Origin: HGM10836 sp045580645
GTDB taxonomy: Bacteria; Bacillota_I; Bacilli_A; RF39; UBA660
Length of the DNA stretch: 13,849 bases
NCBI GenBank assembly: GCA_045580645.1
Contig: JAZNOG010000069.1
Location: forward strand, 1 to 13,849
Direction of reading: 5' to 3'
Position numbers and translations under genes: made by a program. Below the pieces are notes generated by a model, which saw nothing but the letters and a program-made list of their open reading frames with translations, did no database searches and had not been told where the DNA came from. How positions within the stretch are numbered: the first letter of the stretch is position 1; each line of letters opens with the position of its first letter. Below are positions 1-7,434 of the stretch, piece by piece.

Positions 1-1202
1 TGACAAAACAAGAAATTCAAGAAAGAAAAACAGAACTTCAAAACAAAATAATTGAGGCAACAACTCAAGAAGAAATAGCTGAAATAAGAAAAGAAATAGA
101 AGCTATAAACAAAGAAGTTCCAGAAGAAAATGTGGAAAGTGAAATGAGTTATGAAGAAGAAAGAAACTTAATAGCTGACACAGAAGAATTAGAAAAAAGA
201 AACATTGATGTTTCAAAATTAAACAAATTAGGAGGAAATGAAGAAATGGAAGAAAGAAAATTCACAATAGCTGACAAAGAGTACAGAAGTGCTTGGGCTA
301 AAAAATTAATGGGATTAAAAGAAGAAAGATTTACAGAAGATGAAAAAAGAGCATTAGGAGATGCTATCACAACAACTGCTACAGATTTTGTGGCTTCAAC
401 TGCAGATACACAAGGAATCAACAATGGTGGTTTATTTATACCAACATCAGTTAGACAAGATTTAATGGAAATAATAACAAAACAATCTCCAATATTTAGA
501 GATGTTAGAAAATTACAAGTAGCAGGAAACATTGAATTGCCATATTTATTTGAAAGTGATGATGCTAATTGGTATACAGAGCTAACAGATACAACAAATG
601 GTGGTGCTGAATACAGAAACCTACAATTAACAGGTTGGGAATTAGCAAAAGATGTAGTTATTACTTGGAAATTAGAAGAAATGGCAGTAGAAAGCTTCAT
701 CGCATTTATATTAGATGAATTAGCTAACAAAATGGGTAAAGCATTAGTAAATGCCATTATCTATGGAGATGGTAAAAATAAACCAACAGGTATAACAAAC
801 GGATTAGAGCCAGTAAAAACAGGTTCAGATCCAGTTGCAAATATTATAGCAACATACAAATCACTATCAGATGATGCAAGAATTGGTGCAAAAGCATACA
901 TTTCAAGTAATGTAAACATCGAAATAGTTGGATACAAAGATGAAAATGGTAACTATCCATTTTTACAAGGTTTATCAGCTACAAACCTAGTATCAATCGA
1001 ACAAGATCCATACTTGAAAAATAATGATGTAGTAGTAGGAAACTGCAGAAACTACATACTAAATGAAGTAACACCAATAAGAGTAGATAAAGAAAAAACA
1101 ATAAAAGGAAGAAAAACTACATACGGTGGATATGCAATATTCGATGGTAAAGCAAGACCAGACTACTTTGCATATGGTCAATATACACCTGCTGCAGTTT
1201 AG
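1..1202 (+). CDS. HK97-family major capsid protein (5' end clipped by one base)
   Basis: Major capsid protein that builds the icosahedral head shell. The frame is open from base 3 back to the left edge, and the window begins with TG followed by in-frame ACA AAA CAA, so the real start is very probably an ATG whose A lies just outside; that gives about 400 residues, normal for the family. An internal GTG at 132 is a poorer start choice. Residues 1 to about 110 are charged and predicted helical (many E, K, Q), matching the N-terminal delta/scaffold-like segment that is cleaved during maturation in HK97-type capsids. The body begins around NNGGLFIPTSVRQ and carries a typical Phage_capsid pattern (IPYL-like strand, GDG-KPTGI loop near the middle). 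No protease or portal is visible; they would lie upstream. The stop is TAG directly followed by TAA. Family assignment rests on reading the protein, not a search. Confidence 0.93.
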   Translation, partial: TKQEIQERKTELQNKIIEATTQEEIAEIRKEIEAINKEVPEENVESEMSYEEERNLIADTEELEKRNIDVSKLNKLGGNEEMEERKFTIADKEYRSAWAKKLMGLKEERFTEDEKRALGDAITTTATDFVASTADTQGINNGGLFIPTSVRQDLMEIITKQSPIFRDVRKLQVAGNIELPYLFESDDANWYTELTDTTNGGAEYRNLQLTGWELAKDVVITWKLEEMAVESFIAFILDELANKMGKALVNAIIYGDGKNKPTGITNGLEPVKTGSDPVANIIATYKSLSDDARIGAKAYISSNVNIEIVGYKDENGNYPFLQGLSATNLVSIEQDPYLKNNDVVVGNCRNYILNEVTPIRVDKEKTIKGRKTTYGGYAIFDGKARPDYFAYGQYTPAAV

Positions 1203-1221
1203 TAAATAGGAGGAAGGTTGT

Positions 1222-1521
1222 ATGAATAATACAGAATTAATAGCTTTGTGTAAACAAGCATTGAGCATCGTAGCAACTGCAACCCTAAAAGATAAAGAAA
1301 TTGAAATGTGGGTAAATGCAGGAATAGAAGACTTGAAAAGACAGGGCATAAGAGCAGAAACTACCAATGCCCTGGTAAAGTCTGCAATAGTTATGTATGT
1401 TAAATCAAATTTTGGAAATGTGGATATAAAAGAAAAAGAACTATCACAAAAAACATACAACCTTCTTTGTAGTAATTTAGGATTAAGTTCTGATTACAAG
1501 GTGGTGGAGAACAATGCGTGA
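1222..1521 (+). CDS. Head-tail connector protein, gp6-like (adaptor)
   Basis: Small 99-residue, largely helical protein directly after the capsid gene, in the place of the HK97 gp6 / SPP1 gp15-like connector that forms a ring under the portal. The sequence fits the family pattern: an N-terminal helix (ELIALCKQALSI), a short acidic-aromatic segment (KEIEMWVNAGIEDLKRQG), and the helix ALVKSAIVMYVKSNFG, similar to the 'IKQAVITYVKANFG' helix common in these adaptors. A strong AGGAGG ribosome binding site lies 11 to 6 bases ahead of the ATG. The 3' end overlaps the next gene by 8 bases (TGA stop), indicating translational coupling. Position and helix pattern give good but not certain support. Confidence 0.8.
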   Translation: MNNTELIALCKQALSIVATATLKDKEIEMWVNAGIEDLKRQGIRAETTNALVKSAIVMYVKSNFGNVDIKEKELSQKTYNLLCSNLGLSSDYKVVENNA

Positions 1522-1822
1522 TATTTCTTGCAAGTTGTTAAGTAGCACAATTGAAACAAATTCAATAGGTACTGAAAAAGAAAAGGTAATTGAAAAAGAG
1601 ATACCGATAATAAGAGTAGAAGATGTGTATGCTAATGAATTTTATGAAGCCAATCAACAAGGATTTAGACCAAACTTGAGATTAAGAATAAGTGCTTTGA
1701 ATTATGAGAATGAAAATGAATTGATTTATATGAATCAAACATATTCGATAATTAGAACACAAGAACCAACTGCAGATGAAATAGTGCTTGTCTGCGAAAG
1801 GAAAATAAAGAATGTCAAATAA
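1514..1822 (+). CDS. Head closure / head-tail joining protein
   Basis: A 102-residue protein, beta-rich in the C-terminal two thirds (LRLRISALNYENENELIYMNQ, then YSIIRTQEPTADEIVLVCER), resembling the SPP1 gp16 / Phage_H_T_join fold that closes the head after DNA packaging and provides the tail docking surface. The pattern 'I.ALNYENENELIYMNQTYSIIRT' followed by a strand ending in CER is typical of these small stoppers. It overlaps the connector gene by 8 bases and the next gene by 11 bases, so all three are translated as a coupled set. A GGTGGAG ribosome binding site lies inside the end of the preceding gene. Assignment depends mainly on order and secondary-structure pattern. Confidence 0.72.
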   Translation: MRDISCKLLSSTIETNSIGTEKEKVIEKEIPIIRVEDVYANEFYEANQQGFRPNLRLRISALNYENENELIYMNQTYSIIRTQEPTADEIVLVCERKIKNVK

Positions 1823-2216
1823 AACTAAACCAGAAGATTTGGAGAAAGTGTTAAAAAAATATTTGGAAGATTATGTGGAGGACATAACTGAAGATGTTGG
1901 AGAAGTAACTGACTCGGTAACTAAAGAAGCGGTAGAAGAATTAAAACAGAAATCGCCAAGAGGAAAAGGAAGTAGATCAAATCCATATCATACAGGGTGG
2001 ACAAAACAAAAAGGTAAATTGAATAAAGGAAGATATACCATAAAAATACATAATAAGACCAACTATCAATTAACACATTTATTAGAATTTGGACACGCAA
2101 CTCGAAATGGAGGTAGAACAAATCCAATACCACACATAAGACCAATTGAAGAAAAGTATAAAAAAGAATATGAAGAAAAAATTACTACAGTAATAAGAAG
2201 GAGGTCTGCAAAATGA
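1812..2216 (+). CDS. HK97 gp10-like tail completion / head-tail protein
   Basis: A 134-residue protein of the HK97 gp10 family (minor head-tail or tail completion component). The supporting motif is the central to C-terminal stretch: LTHLLEFGHATRNGG followed by PHIRPIEEKY, which is the 'LEFGhatrnGG..pp.pHirP' signature of this family. The N-terminal 60 residues are charged and helical; a basic segment (KSPRGKGSRSNPYHTGW) matches the 'sP..tG.l..swk' region. It starts inside the previous gene (11-base overlap) and ends in ATGA with the next gene, so translation is coupled. The ribosome binding site is weaker (AAAGG about 10 bases ahead) than for other genes in the operon, consistent with reliance on coupling. 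Confidence 0.85.
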   Translation: MSNKTKPEDLEKVLKKYLEDYVEDITEDVGEVTDSVTKEAVEELKQKSPRGKGSRSNPYHTGWTKQKGKLNKGRYTIKIHNKTNYQLTHLLEFGHATRNGGRTNPIPHIRPIEEKYKKEYEEKITTVIRRRSAK

Positions 2217-2524
2217 CACTAGAAGAATTAAAAACAAAGTGTGAAAAGGCAGGGTTCAAATATGCTTATGGAAGATTTTTAAAAGCAACCGAACCTCCAC
2301 ATTTAGTAGCCATAACAATTGGAACTAATAATTTTATGGCAGATAATAAAGTGTATAAAAAAGAGATACCAATAAAACTTGATTATACATACATAACAAA
2401 AGATTTAATGGAACAAGAAAAAATTGAAAATGAAATTCTGGGAGAAATACCCTGGAACAAAACGGATGAAACTTACTTATCAGATGAACAAGTCTGGCAA
2501 GTAAGTTATTTTTTTAATATTTAA
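2213..2524 (+). CDS. Tail terminator-like minor structural protein (hypothetical)
   Basis: A 103-residue protein between the gp10-like gene and the major tail gene, the place normally taken by the tail terminator / tail-to-head joining protein (SPP1 gp17-like). I do not recognise a diagnostic motif. The sequence has an N-terminal helix (TLEELKTKCEKAGF) and beta segments (HLVAITIGTNNFMA, IPIKLDYTYIT), then a C-terminal strand (QVWQVSYFFNI), an alpha-beta pattern compatible with that fold. It starts in an ATGA overlap with the upstream gene and has a strong AGGAGGT ribosome binding site. Functional call rests on gene order. Confidence 0.6.
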   Translation: MTLEELKTKCEKAGFKYAYGRFLKATEPPHLVAITIGTNNFMADNKVYKKEIPIKLDYTYITKDLMEQEKIENEILGEIPWNKTDETYLSDEQVWQVSYFFNI

Positions 2525-2539
2525 AAGGAGGAAATAAAA

Positions 2540-3118
2540 ATGTCACAAAACAAAGTAAAATTTGGACTAAGCAATGTTCATATTGCAAAGATAATTGAAG
2601 AATCAGGAACAATAACTTATGGGAAACCATTTGCAATGCCTGGAGCTATTTCATTAACAGCAGATCCAGAAGGAGAAACTACTCCGTTTTATGCAGATAA
2701 TATAAAATATTATATTGCAACATCAAACCAAGGATATACAGGAGATTTAGAAATAGCAATGACACCAGAAGAATTTTTGAAAGAAATTCTAGGACAAACA
2801 CAAGACATTAATGGTGCTTTAATTGAAAGTGCAGATGATGTGAATGCTCGTTTTGCATTAATGGGAGAAATTGAGGGAGATTCGAAAAAGAGAAGATTTG
2901 TTTATTATGATTGTACTGCAACTAGACCAAGTGCAGAAATGAATACAGTAGAAGAAAGCAAAGAGCCACAAACAGATACAATTTCAATAACAATGAGCCC
3001 TCGTACTACTGATAAAACAATAAAAGCAGTAATAGAACCAAATGAAACAAACCAAGCTATATACGATACATTCTTCGCAGAAGTATATGAAAAAGATGCT
3101 ACAATAGGAGGAGTATAG
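2540..3118 (+). CDS. Major tail (tube) protein, phi13 family
   Basis: Major tail tube subunit of 192 residues, normal length for the phi13-type family (TIGR01603). Visible hallmarks are the N-terminal KVKFGLSNVHIAKI segment, PGAISLTADPEGETTPFYADN, then YTGDLEIAMTPEEFLKEILG, and a late RRFVYYDCTATRPS segment followed by TDTISITMSPR, all characteristic of phi13-like tube proteins. A strong AGGAGG lies just ahead of the ATG. The stop is TAG immediately followed by TAA, after which the chaperone gene starts within one base; the chaperone's ribosome binding site is located inside this gene's last codons (ATA GGA GGA). These proteins polymerise into hexameric rings around the tape measure. Confidence 0.93.
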   Translation: MSQNKVKFGLSNVHIAKIIEESGTITYGKPFAMPGAISLTADPEGETTPFYADNIKYYIATSNQGYTGDLEIAMTPEEFLKEILGQTQDINGALIESADDVNARFALMGEIEGDSKKRRFVYYDCTATRPSAEMNTVEESKEPQTDTISITMSPRTTDKTIKAVIEPNETNQAIYDTFFAEVYEKDATIGGV

Positions 3119-3121
3119 TAA

Positions 3122-3514
3122 ATGAAAACGATAACAATAGAAGACAGAGAATATGAAATAGAGTGCAATGCACTTACATACATAAAATACAAGACTTTTT
3201 TTAAAACAGGAATATTAAAAGATATGCAATTCGTTCAAAATTATTTGATAAGACAAGCGGTTGCAGGTCAACAGCTGCAGAATCAAAAAATAAGTGAAGA
3301 AGAAAAGTTAGTTCGATTATCAGAGTATATGATAGGAGATACAGATGAGTTTGTAATTAAAATAACTCAAATAGCGTGGATTTTAATATACACTGCTAAT
3401 AATAAAATAGAAAGTTATGAAAAATGGTTATCGGAAATTAAAGAATTTAATGTAGAAGATGATTGGCTTTCGGAGGTAACGGAATATGCCGTAGGTTGCT
3501 TTTGTAGACAATGA
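3122..3514 (+). CDS. Tail assembly chaperone (gpG-like product)
   Basis: A 130-residue protein located between the tail tube and tape measure genes, the usual position of the tail assembly chaperone that coats the tape measure before tube polymerisation. It starts with a beta-like segment (KTITIEDREYEIECN) and continues with helices (VIKITQIAWILIYTANN, YEKWLSEIKEF, WLSEVTEYAVGCF), which fits the Firmicutes siphophage chaperone pattern. The frame ends at TGA 3512-3514, but a second ORF in the +1 frame begins at 3495 and runs to 3737. In this family the longer gpGT-like form is made by ribosomal frameshifting. A fusion through TTT-T at 3500-3503 would give about 204 residues. Order and second ORF make the role likely. 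Confidence 0.82.
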   Translation: MKTITIEDREYEIECNALTYIKYKTFFKTGILKDMQFVQNYLIRQAVAGQQLQNQKISEEEKLVRLSEYMIGDTDEFVIKITQIAWILIYTANNKIESYEKWLSEIKEFNVEDDWLSEVTEYAVGCFCRQ

Positions 3515-3737
3515 ACTTACAGAAGAATTAGATAAATTATATGGAGAAAGCAATACCAAAGAAAAATTTCCTGAACATGAATTTGTGGGGTCGTGTTTAA
3601 GGGTAGGTTTGACCATTAATGATTTAAAAGAACTAACATATGTGGATATTATGAAAATATTACTTACTTTCATAGAACCAAAGAAGGACAATAGCAAAAA
3701 AGCTACACAAAAAGATATAGACAGGTTATTAGGATAA
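3495..3737 (+). CDS. Chaperone C-terminal extension ORF (gpT-like), probably made by recoding
   Basis: Open frame in the +1 register relative to the chaperone gene, encoding about 80 residues (VAFVDNELTEELDKLYG..., FVGSCLRVGLTINDLK, then KKATQKDIDRLLG and TAA). The motif of a hydrophobic helix with 'GLTINDLKELTYVDIMKIL' and the closing 'KATQKDIDRLLG' is familiar as the second tail-chaperone ORF of Firmicutes siphophages. The frame has no usable start of its own: the one well-placed ATG (3486, with GGAGGT eight bases ahead at 3472-3477) is followed by CCG and then TAG at 3492. So expression needs either a +1 shift between 3495 and 3514 or reading of that TAG as sense. The coordinates mark the open region, not a proven start. 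Confidence 0.75.
   Translation, partial: VAFVDNELTEELDKLYGESNTKEKFPEHEFVGSCLRVGLTINDLKELTYVDIMKILLTFIEPKKDNSKKATQKDIDRLLG
3500..3503 (+). other. Candidate +1 frameshift site (TTT-T) of the tail chaperone
   Basis: The shift must happen between the +1-frame TAG at 3492-3494 and the zero-frame TGA at 3512-3514, about 20 bases. Within that stretch TTTT is the only homopolymer run longer than two. Phe-tRNA on zero-frame TTT (3500-3502) could slip forward to TTT (3501-3503) with full pairing and continue with GTA GAC. Listeria phage PSA is an established case of +1 frameshifting in tail genes. The exact site here is inference. Confidence 0.45.
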
Positions 3738-3760
3738 GAGGGAGCAATCCCTCTTGTTTT
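3736..3760 (+). terminator. Hairpin between chaperone and tape measure genes
   Basis: Perfect 8-bp stem AAGAGGGA / TCCCTCTT (3736-3743 and 3748-3755) closed by the GNRA-type tetraloop GCAA, followed by G and TTTT. It begins inside the TAA stop of the second chaperone ORF and lies about 17 bases before the tape measure ATG. The short T-run suggests a partial terminator or an mRNA-stabilising/attenuating hairpin that lowers tape measure expression relative to tube and chaperone, rather than a full stop. Confidence 0.7.
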
Positions 3761-3776
3761 AATGAAAGGAGAAAAA

Positions 3777-3899
3777 ATGGCAGGAAGCATAAAAGGTATT
3801 ATAGTAGAAATAGGTGGAGATACATCTGGTCTCCAAAATGCATTGAGCAAAGTTAATTCTGCTACATCTAGTCTGAGCAAAGAGCTAAGGCGGGGTTAA
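3777..3899 (+). CDS. Tape measure protein, N-terminal part (frame broken)
   Basis: ATG with AAAGGAGA about six bases ahead opens a 40-codon frame: MAGSIKGIIVEIGGDTSGLQ..., ending SKELRRG then TAA. The 'IKGI.VEIGGDT.GL..AL..VNS' opening is the standard N-terminus of phi13-type tape measure proteins. Family members continue into 'EVN.LLKLDPKNTELL', and exactly that continuation (VNSLLKLDPKNTEL) is found one base downstream in the +1 frame. The zero frame fails at AGG CGG GGT TAA; reading AGG, skipping C at 3891, then GGG GTT AAC restores the expected protein (SKELR-GVNSLLKLDP, about 929 residues in total). This is therefore the start of the tape measure gene, not a separate gene. Confidence 0.85.
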   Translation: MAGSIKGIIVEIGGDTSGLQNALSKVNSATSSLSKELRRG

Positions 3900-3903
3900 C
3901 TCT

Positions 3904-6567
3904 TTGTTGAAATTAGATCCAAAGAATACCGAATTATTAGAACAAAAACAAAAATTATTGAATGAAGCAATAGAACAAACTGAAAAGAAGCTAGATAGTT
4001 TGAAAAAGCTAAAAGAAGAAGCAGATAAGAAGATGGCAGAAGGAACACAAATAAATGAAGAAAACTACAGAGCATTACAAAGAGAAATTGCTAATACACA
4101 AAACAAACTAGCAAATTTGAAAACTGAAAATTCTGGATGGAATAAAGCTGGTAATTATTTAACAAACCTGGGAACAGAATTAGATTCGATAGCAGGAAAA
4201 ATAGATTCGTTAGGAAACAAATTAACAGTAGGGGTAACAGTGCCAGTAATTGCAGGTTTTACTGCTATGACAAAATCTGCAATCGAAACAGAAACTGCAA
4301 TGCAACAAGTAGATAGAATATACGGAAAAGCAGCAGAAAGCATAAAAGAGTTCGCAGAAAACAAAGCTATAGATTACAATATGTCCGCTAGTGAAGCATA
4401 TAAATATGCACAAATATACGGAAATTTAATTCAATCAATAACAGATGATCAAACAGAAAACGCAGAGAAAACACAAGAATTATTAAAAGCATCATCAGTA
4501 ATTGCATCAGCAACAGGTAGGGATATGACTGATGTTATGGATAGAATTAGATCAGGTTTGCTTGGTAACACAGAGGCCATAGAAGACTTGGGTGTCAATG
4601 TTAATGTTGCATTATTACAAACAACAGATGCTTTCAAAAAGATAGCTAAAAACAGAAGTTGGAAACAACTAACATTCCAAGAGCAACAACAAATAAGGTT
4701 AATGGGTATACTAGAACAAACGGCAAAAAAATATGGAAATGAAGTAAACAAAAACACATCATCTAGCATACAACAATTAACTGCAAAAACTAAAAATTTG
4801 ACAAGTAGCTTGGGAGAAAAATTACTACCAACTGCAAATAAGTTATTAGAAGAAGCAAATAAATTAGTCGATAAATTTGGAAATTTAAGTGATAGTGAAC
4901 AAGAAAATGTAATTAAAATAGGCTTAATGGTTGCAGCTGCTGGACCACTTTTGAAAGTAGGGTCAACATTAATAAGCACAATAGGTAGTGTATCAACTGG
5001 AATGGGAACAATGGCACAAGCAATAGGTGTAGCCACAGGAAAAATGACATCATCAAAAGATTCGGTAAATAACCTAGCAGGTGTATTGCAAGCAACATTT
5101 AGCCCAACGGGATTAGCAGTAATAGGAATAACGGCAGCAGTAGGAATTATAGTTGCAGCAATAGCAGAAATGGAAAGAGAAGTAAATTCAAAATTTACTA
5201 CAATGGGAGAATCTGCATCAAACTTTTATACAGGAATACAAAATGCAGAAGGATATTTGAATACTTTCAAAACAACAATGTTTGCAACTACAAAAGAGCA
5301 ACAGAATTTACAAACACAGATGGATGAAATACAAAAAGGAATTACAAGGATTTGTAAAACTGCATCAGATGAACGAAGGGATTATACAAAACAAGAAATA
5401 AAACAATTAGATAAATACTTCGAACAATTGAGAAATTTAAAAAACAGAGAAATAGAAATACAACAAAAGATAGCAGGTGCAATAACTCAACAAGCATCGA
5501 CTACTGCAGAAGCATTCAAAGGTAGCCTGGAAGAATACAAAATACAATCACAAGAATGGATAGCAACTGCAGAACAACAGGCAGAAAAAACAAAAGCATT
5601 AATTGAAGAAGGAACAATAGAAGAAATAGCATTACTAAATCAAAGGTATGGGTCAAAAGCAACAATGCAAAATGAAGCGTATGCTACAGAATACAACAAG
5701 ATAATAGAAAACAAGCAAAAAAAGATAGATTTAGCAAATGAAGAAGTAGCAAAAATAATGTCAATATACGCAGAAAATTACGCTAAACGAGCTGATCAAG
5801 ATGGAGATTTTCTAGAACATATAAAACATTACAACTGGGAACAAGAACAAGAAGAACAAAGACATAATAACACAATAGAAGATTTAAAAAATAGTATGTG
5901 GCTAACAACACATAATAAAAATATGTCAATTAACGATGAAAATTATAGGCATGAACAAACACAAAAGAAAATCTGGAAGCAGATGTATAAAAATATGTCA
6001 GAAAGTGAAGCGGAACAATTGGGCGTATGGTTGGCAATGCTTTCACAAACAGAAATGTATGGTGGAGAAATATCAGAAGAAAACCAATTGTTAGTAGATA
6101 AAATTTTAGAGTCATATGATGCAATGCCTAAAAAGACACAAGAAGCAATGAAGAATGCAATGTCTCCAATGTTAGAAGAAATGAAAAATTCAGAACCAAC
6201 ATTGTGGTCAAAAGCATCAAGCATTGCAGATGGAATAATAACAAGATTAAAAAAATCATTTGATATACATTCACCATCAAGAGAAACAAGGGACATATTC
6301 CAAAATGTGATGAAAGGTGCTGAATTAGGTCTAGAAGATGAAGAAAAAAACTTGAACAAACAAATAGATGAAATAACAAATAAAATGAAAAACAGGTTTG
6401 GAGATATAAATCCTAATATGGGAGAAATAAAACAATCAATAATAGATCAAACAAAGACAGTGTTTACAACACCAACATTGAACATTTATGCACAAGATGA
6501 ATTAACACCAACAAAAATAAATACTATCATAGACACAGTAAACAGAAGACTAGGTAGTAGATATTAA
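3904..6567 (+). CDS. Tape measure protein, main body
   Basis: Long protein that sets tail length and passes through the tail tube. About 887 codons are open from a nominal TTG at 3904, but that start has no good ribosome binding site and the sequence is clearly internal (LKLDPKNTELLEQKQKLL); the true gene begins at ATG 3777 with a +1 discontinuity near 3890. Features in order: N-terminal coiled coil to about residue 80; a hydrophobic segment (VGVTVPVIAGFTAM); a conserved tape-measure region (TAMQQVDRIYGKAAE to SSSIQQLTAKTKNLTSSLG); two further hydrophobic segments near 330-360 and 400-420 (LAVIGITAAVGIIVAAIAEM), typical of the portion thought to contact the host membrane; long Q/E/K-rich coiled coil; C-terminal 'SPSRETRDIF' segment common in this family. 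It is followed within 12 bases by the distal tail gene. Confidence 0.93.
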   Translation: MLKLDPKNTELLEQKQKLLNEAIEQTEKKLDSLKKLKEEADKKMAEGTQINEENYRALQREIANTQNKLANLKTENSGWNKAGNYLTNLGTELDSIAGKIDSLGNKLTVGVTVPVIAGFTAMTKSAIETETAMQQVDRIYGKAAESIKEFAENKAIDYNMSASEAYKYAQIYGNLIQSITDDQTENAEKTQELLKASSVIASATGRDMTDVMDRIRSGLLGNTEAIEDLGVNVNVALLQTTDAFKKIAKNRSWKQLTFQEQQQIRLMGILEQTAKKYGNEVNKNTSSSIQQLTAKTKNLTSSLGEKLLPTANKLLEEANKLVDKFGNLSDSEQENVIKIGLMVAAAGPLLKVGSTLISTIGSVSTGMGTMAQAIGVATGKMTSSKDSVNNLAGVLQATFSPTGLAVIGITAAVGIIVAAIAEMEREVNSKFTTMGESASNFYTGIQNAEGYLNTFKTTMFATTKEQQNLQTQMDEIQKGITRICKTASDERRDYTKQEIKQLDKYFEQLRNLKNREIEIQQKIAGAITQQASTTAEAFKGSLEEYKIQSQEWIATAEQQAEKTKALIEEGTIEEIALLNQRYGSKATMQNEAYATEYNKIIENKQKKIDLANEEVAKIMSIYAENYAKRADQDGDFLEHIKHYNWEQEQEEQRHNNTIEDLKNSMWLTTHNKNMSINDENYRHEQTQKKIWKQMYKNMSESEAEQLGVWLAMLSQTEMYGGEISEENQLLVDKILESYDAMPKKTQEAMKNAMSPMLEEMKNSEPTLWSKASSIADGIITRLKKSFDIHSPSRETRDIFQNVMKGAELGLEDEEKNLNKQIDEITNKMKNRFGDINPNMGEIKQSIIDQTKTVFTTPTLNIYAQDELTPTKINTIIDTVNRRLGSRY

Positions 6568-6578
6568 AGGAGAACAAA

Positions 6579-7424
6579 ATGGTAAGAGAATTTTATATAG
6601 AAAATGAAATGGGTCAGCGATTTTCAATGATGAATATTGAAAGTGGCTGTTTTTTAAGTTCTCCAAATGGACTTGGTTATGCTTATGATATTGAATATGC
6701 ACAAATAGGAGATAATTTCATACAAAACATAAGAAAACTAACACAAGGACAAATATCAGGAGAACTTATATTCAAAACATACGAAAAGTATAAAGAATTT
6801 GTAGATTTTATAGAATCTGCAACAAATTTGAAATTTGTATACAAGATACCTTTGAACAAAGGTACAATTGAATATTTCAAAGACATAGATGTTTCATCAG
6901 TAGAAAAAAGTGAAATAGGTACAGATGGAGTATTAAGAGTGCCAGTAATATTCAATTGCAAATCATTATGGTATGAAGCAAAAGAAGTAGTTTATACGAT
7001 AGACTCAATAGATAATGAAATAAGATGGAATTTTGACTGGGATTCCATATTTACAGCATATGATAACAGAAACATTATATTTGAAAATAAAGGACACGCA
7101 GCGGCACCATTTAAATTAGAACTAAATGGAGAAGTAAGCGGACCAGTTATAACAATTTTAGAAGATGATATAGAAGTAAATAAATTAAGTTTAGATGGAC
7201 TAGTTGTTTTGGAAGGAGAAACTTTTGTATATAACACAAAAGAAACAGAACAAGAAATAACTAAAGTATCCAGCACAGGAAGAACTAATTTGTTTAATTT
7301 TTTAAATCCTAATTTTGTTAATTTTTTTAAATTAAGAAAAGGTGCATCTACGATAAGGCTAGAAGCAGATGGAGAAATAACAAGTGGAAAAATAACAATA
7401 TTTGTACAATACAAAGCAGTATAA
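6579..7424 (+). CDS. Distal tail (Dit-like) baseplate protein
   Basis: A 281-residue, mostly beta protein placed directly after the tape measure, the position of the distal tail protein that forms the hexameric hub linking tube to baseplate. It opens with a REFYIENEMGQRFSM segment and contains an N-terminal half ending in RVPVIFNCKSLWYE, matching the Dit pattern in which the N-terminal tube-like domain ends with a conserved W after 'F.C.s.W'. The second half (about 150-281) is beta-rich (IIFENKGHAAAPFKLELNG, TIRLEADGEI), fitting the galectin-like C-terminal domain; 'N.G..p..P.i.i.G' is common there. AAGGAG lies seven bases ahead of the ATG. No extra carbohydrate-binding insert is evident at this length. 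Confidence 0.82.
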   Translation: MVREFYIENEMGQRFSMMNIESGCFLSSPNGLGYAYDIEYAQIGDNFIQNIRKLTQGQISGELIFKTYEKYKEFVDFIESATNLKFVYKIPLNKGTIEYFKDIDVSSVEKSEIGTDGVLRVPVIFNCKSLWYEAKEVVYTIDSIDNEIRWNFDWDSIFTAYDNRNIIFENKGHAAAPFKLELNGEVSGPVITILEDDIEVNKLSLDGLVVLEGETFVYNTKETEQEITKVSSTGRTNLFNFLNPNFVNFFKLRKGASTIRLEADGEITSGKITIFVQYKAV

Positions 7425-7434
7425 GGAGGAAAAA

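Noticed and set aside
149..757. Long minus-strand open frame (about 200 codons) opposite the capsid gene, and many similar ones opposite other late genes
   Set aside because: They lie antisense to well-recognised genes, have no ribosome binding sites, and give low-complexity hydrophobic Ser/Leu-rich translations caused by the A-rich coding strand.
3904..3906. TTG at 3904 as genuine start of the tape measure
   Set aside because: There is no proper Shine-Dalgarno, and the family's conserved N-terminus is present just upstream at 3777 in another frame.
7402..7434. TTG at 7402 as start of the baseplate gene
   Set aside because: It is inside the distal tail gene without its own ribosome binding site; ATG 7435 has AAGGAGG at the right distance.
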